From the IMG/VR virus record IMGVR_UViG_3300045996_000367, positions 1-40,989 of that record: 40,989 nucleotides of DNA. The stretch is one strand, 5' to 3'. A model generated the notes under the pieces. It was not told where the DNA came from. It saw only the letters and a list, made by a program, of their open reading frames with translations, and ran no database searches. Every line of letters starts with the position of its first letter. Within the stretch, counting starts at the first letter, position 1. Shown in pieces: positions 36,581 to 40,989 of this stretch. The stretch is from a virus. A program made the translations under genes and the position numbers.

Positions 36581-37453
36581 TCAATTGACGTGGATGAGGG
36601 AAAAGCCCGACAGGGCTTGGAACACTTCGGCTGCAGCAGGCGGGTCGCCCGCCTCGCGTTCGGTGGGATCACCCTCACCGTTGCCAGCGGGATCGCCCGC
36701 GCTGGACTTGAACTCGGAGATCAGGCGCACGGCCTCGGACTTCGGCATGCCGGAGGCGCGCAGGGCGGCCTCGATGCGGCGCACCGCGGAGGCGTTCGCC
36801 TTGCCGGCGCCCTTCTGTACCTGGTCGGAGGGGAGCAGTTCGTCGGCGAAGCCGTCCTCGACGGCCGCCTCGCCGCCGATCCAGGACTCGTTGTCCATCA
36901 GCTTCCCCATCGCCTTCACGTCCTGCCCGGTGCGGGCGGCGTAGATGCTGGCCATCGCGGCGTCGAAGGGCTTGAGCGTGTCGGCCACCTCGATCAGGTC
37001 GTTCCGGTTGCCAACGACCATCACCCAGGCGTTGTGGATCATCAGGAAGCCGGCGCGCGCGATCTGCACCGTGTCGCCAGCCATCGCGATGATCGAAGCC
37101 GCGGAGGCCGCGAGCCCCAGCACCTTGACCGTGACCTCGCCGTCGTGCTCGCGCAGCAGGTTGTAGATCGCCAGCCCTTCGAACATGTCCCCGCCGGGGC
37201 TGTTGACGTTGACCGTGACCGGCCCCTTGCCCATCGCGCGCAGCGCCGCGGCGACTCGCTTGGCGGTGACGCCCTCGCCGCTCCAGTAGTCTTGGCCGAT
37301 CACGTCGTAGACGCTGATGGTCCGCTCCTCGTCCTTGTCGGCCGCAGCACGGACGCCGGTGTTCCAGCGGTCCAGCGCGCGCGGCTGCAGCTGGCTGCTG
37401 ACGGCGGCGCAGGGGCGCCCCTCCGGCGCACCCGGTAGCGTTTTCTTGCTCAT
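36581..37453 (-). CDS. ClpP-like (S14) head maturation protease
   Basis: 290 residues. The ClpP fold is evident: VNVNSPGGDMFEGLAIYNLL, catalytic Ser117 in GLAASAASIIAMAG, His140 in FLMIHNAW, and the Asp region MDNESWIGGEAAVEDGFADEL. A C-terminal extension (215-290) is acidic and low-complexity. It cleaves the capsid delta domain during prohead maturation. It lies between portal and capsid genes. Confidence 0.93.
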   Translation of the reverse strand: MSKKTLPGAPEGRPCAAVSSQLQPRALDRWNTGVRAAADKDEERTISVYDVIGQDYWSGEGVTAKRVAAALRAMGKGPVTVNVNSPGGDMFEGLAIYNLLREHDGEVTVKVLGLAASAASIIAMAGDTVQIARAGFLMIHNAWVMVVGNRNDLIEVADTLKPFDAAMASIYAARTGQDVKAMGKLMDNESWIGGEAAVEDGFADELLPSDQVQKGAGKANASAVRRIEAALRASGMPKSEAVRLISEFKSSAGDPAGNGEGDPTEREAGDPPAAAEVFQALSGFSLIHVN

Positions 37454-37456
37454 GGT

Positions 37457-38740
37457 TCAGCCCTTCTGGGGTTCGGCGTCGATGCCGAGGAAGGCGCGGA
37501 TCGAAGCCCGCGCCTGGTTCGCGTCGCTGGTGGCGCCGAGGGCGTCCAGCGTCGTCATTGCCGATTGCACCGTCAGGACCGAGGCGTTTCCGCCCATCGG
37601 CTCCCGGTCTTCCAGTTCTCGGATCTCGTCGCGGGTCAGGATGCCGTTGTTCACCATGGCGCCGTAGAAGGCAGCGCGGCCGGCGCTGTCCGCGCGCAGC
37701 AGCCCCTCGACCGCGAACTTCGGGTAGTAGCGCACGCGATCGCTCGGGGTCAGCAGATCCTTCGAGATCGCCTGCTCGATGCGGCGCAGCCACGGACCCA
37801 GCGTGAACGTCAGGAAACCGATCATCTGCTGCTCGATGCCGGTGCCCCAGCTCGTCGACTTCTCCGTGTGGCCCACCATCCAGGGCGGCACGCGGAACCA
37901 GCGACAGATCGCCTCGACGCCGAAGGCGCGCGACTCGAGCAGCTGCGCGTCCGACGGCTTGATGCCCAGCGAACCCGCCTCCGTGCCGCCCTCGAGCAGC
38001 GGCATTTCCCCGCGCTCGATGGACCCGGCCAGGTTTTTTTTGAACTCCTCGCGCTGCGCCGGCTTGAGCCAGTTGCTGACCTTGTAGTACAGGGTCTGCA
38101 GCAGCCCGTTCTTGAACGTCCGCGCCGCGGCCTGCTCTGCCGCGATGGCAGCGCCGAAAACCTTCGCGCCGTAGGCGATCACCGAGACGCCGTTGATGCC
38201 GTCCAGCGTGAACCCGGGAATCGTCCAGATCCGGTCGACCGCGATCTCGCGCATCGTGCCGTTCGGCCGCGGGTATTGGTAGATCCGGCGCCCTTCGACG
38301 TTCCGCGTGATCACCAGCTTGTCGGGGTCGAGGAACGCCAGCCCGACCACATGCGGGTTGGGCCCCTGCGAATACAGCTTTTCTGCCCGGCCCGCGCCGC
38401 GCAGCAGCATGGAGGCCACCATCGCCTCCCAGAAGACCGAGGCTGTCGAATCAATGTTCGCCTGGTCATGGATAGCGAAGTGCAACGGATGCAGCGGGGC
38501 GAGCCGCTTCCCGCCGGACGCCCGTTCGAACATCGACAGCGGCAGCGTGGCGATCGTCTCCGAGATCAGCCTCACGCAGCTCCAGGCCGCGTCCAGCTGC
38601 ATCACCGAGCGCGCCGTCACCTCCACGCCGGCGTCGTTGTCCATCGGGCCGCGGTACAGGTCCGCGTCCTTCAGCGTGAACGACCGCACCCAGCCGTCGA
38701 TCGCGGCGCGGACGCGGCTTAGGGGGCCGGGCCGTTTCAT
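37457..38740 (-). CDS. Portal protein, HK97 type
   Basis: 427 residues. AWSCVRLISETIATLPLSMFE, DPDKLVITRN and WFRVPPWMVGHTEKSTSWGTGIEQQ are typical of HK97 gp3-like portals. ATG 38740 overlaps the terminase stop (ATGA). An A8 run in the coding strand (38033-38040) contains A-AAA-AAC in the reading frame, a slippery heptamer in an otherwise GC-rich gene; it is probably chance, but slippage there would truncate the portal. Confidence 0.94.
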   Translation of the reverse strand: MKRPGPLSRVRAAIDGWVRSFTLKDADLYRGPMDNDAGVEVTARSVMQLDAAWSCVRLISETIATLPLSMFERASGGKRLAPLHPLHFAIHDQANIDSTASVFWEAMVASMLLRGAGRAEKLYSQGPNPHVVGLAFLDPDKLVITRNVEGRRIYQYPRPNGTMREIAVDRIWTIPGFTLDGINGVSVIAYGAKVFGAAIAAEQAAARTFKNGLLQTLYYKVSNWLKPAQREEFKKNLAGSIERGEMPLLEGGTEAGSLGIKPSDAQLLESRAFGVEAICRWFRVPPWMVGHTEKSTSWGTGIEQQMIGFLTFTLGPWLRRIEQAISKDLLTPSDRVRYYPKFAVEGLLRADSAGRAAFYGAMVNNGILTRDEIRELEDREPMGGNASVLTVQSAMTTLDALGATSDANQARASIRAFLGIDAEPQKG

Positions 38741-40419
38741 GCGCGCACGCCCTTTGCGGGACTGCTCAACCAATCATCCATAGAGCCCATCCCTTCAGGG
38801 TTCAGCGACATCAGCGTCACCGCGTTGAACGTCGCCATCAGCGGGTCGATCTTGGCGGTGCCCGATGCCTGCTTCGTGATCATCAGCGCGTTGCCGCGCT
38901 GCTCAACCTTGGCGTTGCCGGCGGCCCAAGCCATGAGGCGCTGCGCCCCATGCACGAAGACCCCCTCGGCCAGCTTGCGCTCCAGGGTCTTGATGGCTCC
39001 CATGAGCTTCCATCCCTGGCTCACGCCAATGATCTTTTCCTCGGGGACGTCGGCTTCGATCAGGGCGTCCAGCACGCCGCCGAGCCCCGCCGGGTCCGCG
39101 CCCACCTTGTCCAGCAAGCCGGAATCCTCGATGCGCGACACGATCTCCGCCAGTTCGGCGACGTCATCGCCCATGTGCTTGACGATGGTGAGGTCGCCAT
39201 CCTTCTCGAAGTCGCGCAGGCGGGATGCTTCGGACTTCCGCCGCTCCAGCACGCTCTCATGTGCCCAGGCATGCGCCCAATGCAGCCACTCGCGGGTCAC
39301 GCGGTGCCGGCCCACCGCCGCAGCGCCCAGCAGGTCATCAAGCCCGCCGCCGTCGATGCCGAAGTCGATCACCTCGGACCACTCCAGCAGGTATTCCAGC
39401 GTCACTTCGCGCCGGCCTTGCCGCTCCCAGAAGTCGGCGCCGGCCCAGCGGTCGCTGCGAAGGTTCAGGCCGATCTCGACGTTCAGGTGCTTCGCCAGGA
39501 AGCCGCGCATTGCCGCCTCGCCGGCCTGCTCCGCGATCGTGAACTGGCGCAGCAGGAACTCCTCGTCGACAGACGCGCCCAGATTGGGGTTCGTGACGTA
39601 GAAGTTCTTCGGGTCCCTGTGCGCTTCCGCGGCGACCATGGCCGGAGGGAACTCGTACAGAACCGGCAGAAAAGCCGGGTCGACCACCTTGCCGTCGCGC
39701 ACATCGCGCGCGTACTGCAGCTTCTCCTTGAAGACGCCCGCAGGCGGCTCGTCCGACTGCGTGGTCGAATACATCACGAAGCCCTCGGGCCTTGACGCCA
39801 TGCCGCCGGTCGCTTCCAGCAGCATCCGGTCGGCGTTCGGCTTCTTCCCGAACAGCCAGAGCTCGTCGACGAAGGTGACGATCCACTTCTTGCCGGCGAC
39901 CGTCTCGCTGTCCGCCGCGACCACCTGCAGCGTGGCGCCCGTGGTCCGGTGCGTGATCGTGCGAATGTGGTCCTGCACATGCAGCAGGTCCGAAAGCTCC
40001 TCGTCGGCCTTGATCGCGTCGCGCGCGGGCCGCCAAGCGTTGTTCGCCACCTCGATCGTCGGCGCCAGGATGCCCATTTCGCCCGACTGCCGCCAGTTCA
40101 GCAGCAGCTCAGTCAGCATGATCCCCGCCGCGTCCGTGCTCTTGCCGTTCTTCTTGGAGATCAGCAGGAACACCTCGCGGATCAGGCGCCGGCCGGTTTC
40201 CGGGTCGTAGGAGCCGCGGATCGCCGCCACCAGGTCCAGAATCCATGCCCGGCTGATCTCGCCCAGCGTAGGGCTCCCGGCGACGTCGACGGCCCGCAGC
40301 TCCTTGAAGATGCGCAGTCCCTCCTCGGCCTGGTCGGGGAACAGCGGTGCGCACGGGATCAGCGACTCGCGCGCGACGATGCGCCGCTCCCAATCGGGGC
40401 ACGCCGTCGTCCATTCCAT
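38737..40419 (-). CDS. terL: Terminase large subunit
   Basis: 560 residues. Walker A SKKNGKST (88-95), Walker B TFVDELW (182-188), and a C-terminal nuclease domain beginning FGIDGGGLDDLLG, where the first Asp is a metal ligand. It is closest in pattern to the HK97-type Terminase_1 family. It drives DNA packaging and cuts concatemers at cos with TerS and the HNH protein. It starts 5 bp after the TerS stop. Confidence 0.94.
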   Translation of the reverse strand: MEWTTACPDWERRIVARESLIPCAPLFPDQAEEGLRIFKELRAVDVAGSPTLGEISRAWILDLVAAIRGSYDPETGRRLIREVFLLISKKNGKSTDAAGIMLTELLLNWRQSGEMGILAPTIEVANNAWRPARDAIKADEELSDLLHVQDHIRTITHRTTGATLQVVAADSETVAGKKWIVTFVDELWLFGKKPNADRMLLEATGGMASRPEGFVMYSTTQSDEPPAGVFKEKLQYARDVRDGKVVDPAFLPVLYEFPPAMVAAEAHRDPKNFYVTNPNLGASVDEEFLLRQFTIAEQAGEAAMRGFLAKHLNVEIGLNLRSDRWAGADFWERQGRREVTLEYLLEWSEVIDFGIDGGGLDDLLGAAAVGRHRVTREWLHWAHAWAHESVLERRKSEASRLRDFEKDGDLTIVKHMGDDVAELAEIVSRIEDSGLLDKVGADPAGLGGVLDALIEADVPEEKIIGVSQGWKLMGAIKTLERKLAEGVFVHGAQRLMAWAAGNAKVEQRGNALMITKQASGTAKIDPLMATFNAVTLMSLNPEGMGSMDDWLSSPAKGVRA

Positions 40420-40424
40420 GGCGG

Positions 40425-40913
40425 TCAGAGCTTCTTACCGCCGGCGGCCACCAGCCGGGGCGGCGTCTTCGGGGTGAACCGCCCGCCGGCCTTCTTCGCC
40501 GCCTGCTCCTTCGCTTCCTTCTTCCCGACGGACGCCGGCTTCGCGTGCATGTACGGGGCCGCCTGCACCGCCGCCGTCATTCGTGCGGACTTGGACGCGC
40601 TCGGGCTGCGCATCACAGCCAGCAGGTACTCCAGCGGCGTCAACCCCGCGCGCTGCTCGTCCGTCAAGCCATCGTCGGAGTCGACAGCGGGCGCCGGCGG
40701 CGGTTCTGCAGGCTTCTCCGGCGGCTTCGTGCCGAACGGCCAGCCCTCCGGCGCGTCCGGAGACTTCTCGCCGCTCGGCAGCGTATAGCCGCGCCCGGCG
40801 GCCTTCTTCGGCGCCGCCGGAGCCTTCACCTTCTTCGTTGCCAGCTTCTGCTGCCGCTTGCTGGTGGGGTCTACCTTGCGCCCGGCCCCCGGGCGGCTTC
40901 CGCCTCTGGGCAT
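40425..40913 (-). CDS. terS: Terminase small subunit
   Basis: 162 residues. The N-terminus MPRGGSRPGAGRKVD is the common start of one family of phage TerS proteins. A Lys/Pro-rich linker follows, then a helical domain (DEQRAGLTPLEYLLAVMRSP ... ARMTAAVQAAPYM) that oligomerises, and a Lys-rich tail. ATG 40913 has AAAAGGAA upstream. It recognises the cos or pac region, which should be the adjacent DNA. Confidence 0.88.
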   Translation of the reverse strand: MPRGGSRPGAGRKVDPTSKRQQKLATKKVKAPAAPKKAAGRGYTLPSGEKSPDAPEGWPFGTKPPEKPAEPPPAPAVDSDDGLTDEQRAGLTPLEYLLAVMRSPSASKSARMTAAVQAAPYMHAKPASVGKKEAKEQAAKKAGGRFTPKTPPRLVAAGGKKL

Positions 40914-40989
40914 GTCTATTCCTTTTGATTCCTGCCAGGGCCAGCCCAGCCGGTCAACTTTCAAACGCTGAAAATAATCTGTCCGTGAG
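40914..40989. other. Non-coding end, candidate cos region
   Basis: The 76 bp before terS, together with bases 1-20, contain no gene and separate terS from the HNH gene once the ends are joined. GC is lower here than elsewhere. HK97-like phages have cos in this gap. Whether the window ends are the physical cohesive ends cannot be decided from the sequence. Confidence 0.4.

Noticed and set aside
1-40989. CRISPR arrays, insertion sequences and rRNA
   Set aside because: No regularly spaced repeats, transposase motifs or rRNA segments were seen on either strand.

Overview
The window reads as one complete, or nearly complete, genome of a temperate lambda-like siphovirus of about 41 kb, shown in the free (non-integrated) gene order. 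GC is high (roughly two thirds), genes are tightly packed, and starts and stops often overlap as ATGA or GTGA. No host housekeeping gene is present. The ends fit together: a small HNH endonuclease runs off the left end on the minus strand and the small terminase subunit begins at the right end on the same strand. HNH-terS-terL is the arrangement found around cos in HK97-like phages. The attachment site sits next to the integrase in the middle of the window and carries the 3' part of a tRNA-His gene. The host is therefore probably a high-GC gammaproteobacterium (Xanthomonadaceae-like is my guess; a betaproteobacterium is not excluded).

Layout. (1) Minus strand, 6939 down to 1162: early PR operon with cro, a tR1-like terminator, cII-like, a DnaT/O-like replication gene with an internal iteron cluster, a nin-like region (RuvC-like resolvase, DUF1367, zinc nuclease-like protein, three small winged-helix proteins) and a zinc-finger Q-like late regulator, ending at a terminator at 1050-1081. 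(2) Plus strand, 7022-9031: CI/LexA-like repressor followed by five small genes, the first an RcsF-like outer-membrane lipoprotein, closed by a strong terminator. (3) Plus strand, 9139-18876: PL promoter and the delayed-early operon with many small unknown genes, a PD-(D/E)XK exonuclease, a helicase-methyltransferase fusion, a Lar-type anti-restriction protein, an ASCH/PUA-like protein, a DUF4224 gene and a tyrosine integrase. One small gene (16283-16546) is antisense within it. (4) attP and three unknown plus-strand genes (19066-20134) that would lie at the far prophage end after integration. (5) Minus strand late operon, 915 to 21, then across the joined ends from 40913 to 20350: HNH, terminase, portal, ClpP-like protease, capsid, connectors, a lambda G/GT-type frameshift pair, tape measure, tail tip, a tail spike with a GH33-like sialidase domain, and lysis genes, ending at a terminator at 20285-20316.

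Control logic visible in the DNA. PR and PL are near-copies: both have TTGACA, a 17-bp spacer and TTTAAT, and each is overlapped by two AAAC-N5-GTTT palindromes whose centres are 24 bp apart. The cro ATG falls at the predicted transcription start of PR, so cro is probably leaderless. Terminators sit after cro, after the Q region and even inside the late operon, which suggests a processive antitermination system; a Q-like candidate is present but I cannot recognise an N.

Most noteworthy: the RcsF-like lipoprotein placed to be co-expressed with the repressor; a D-arm-less tRNA-His-like structure at attP; the sialidase tail spike; the helicase-methyltransferase/Lar anti-restriction pair; and the unknown cargo operon at the att end. 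No CRISPR array, rRNA, insertion sequence or complete tRNA was seen.
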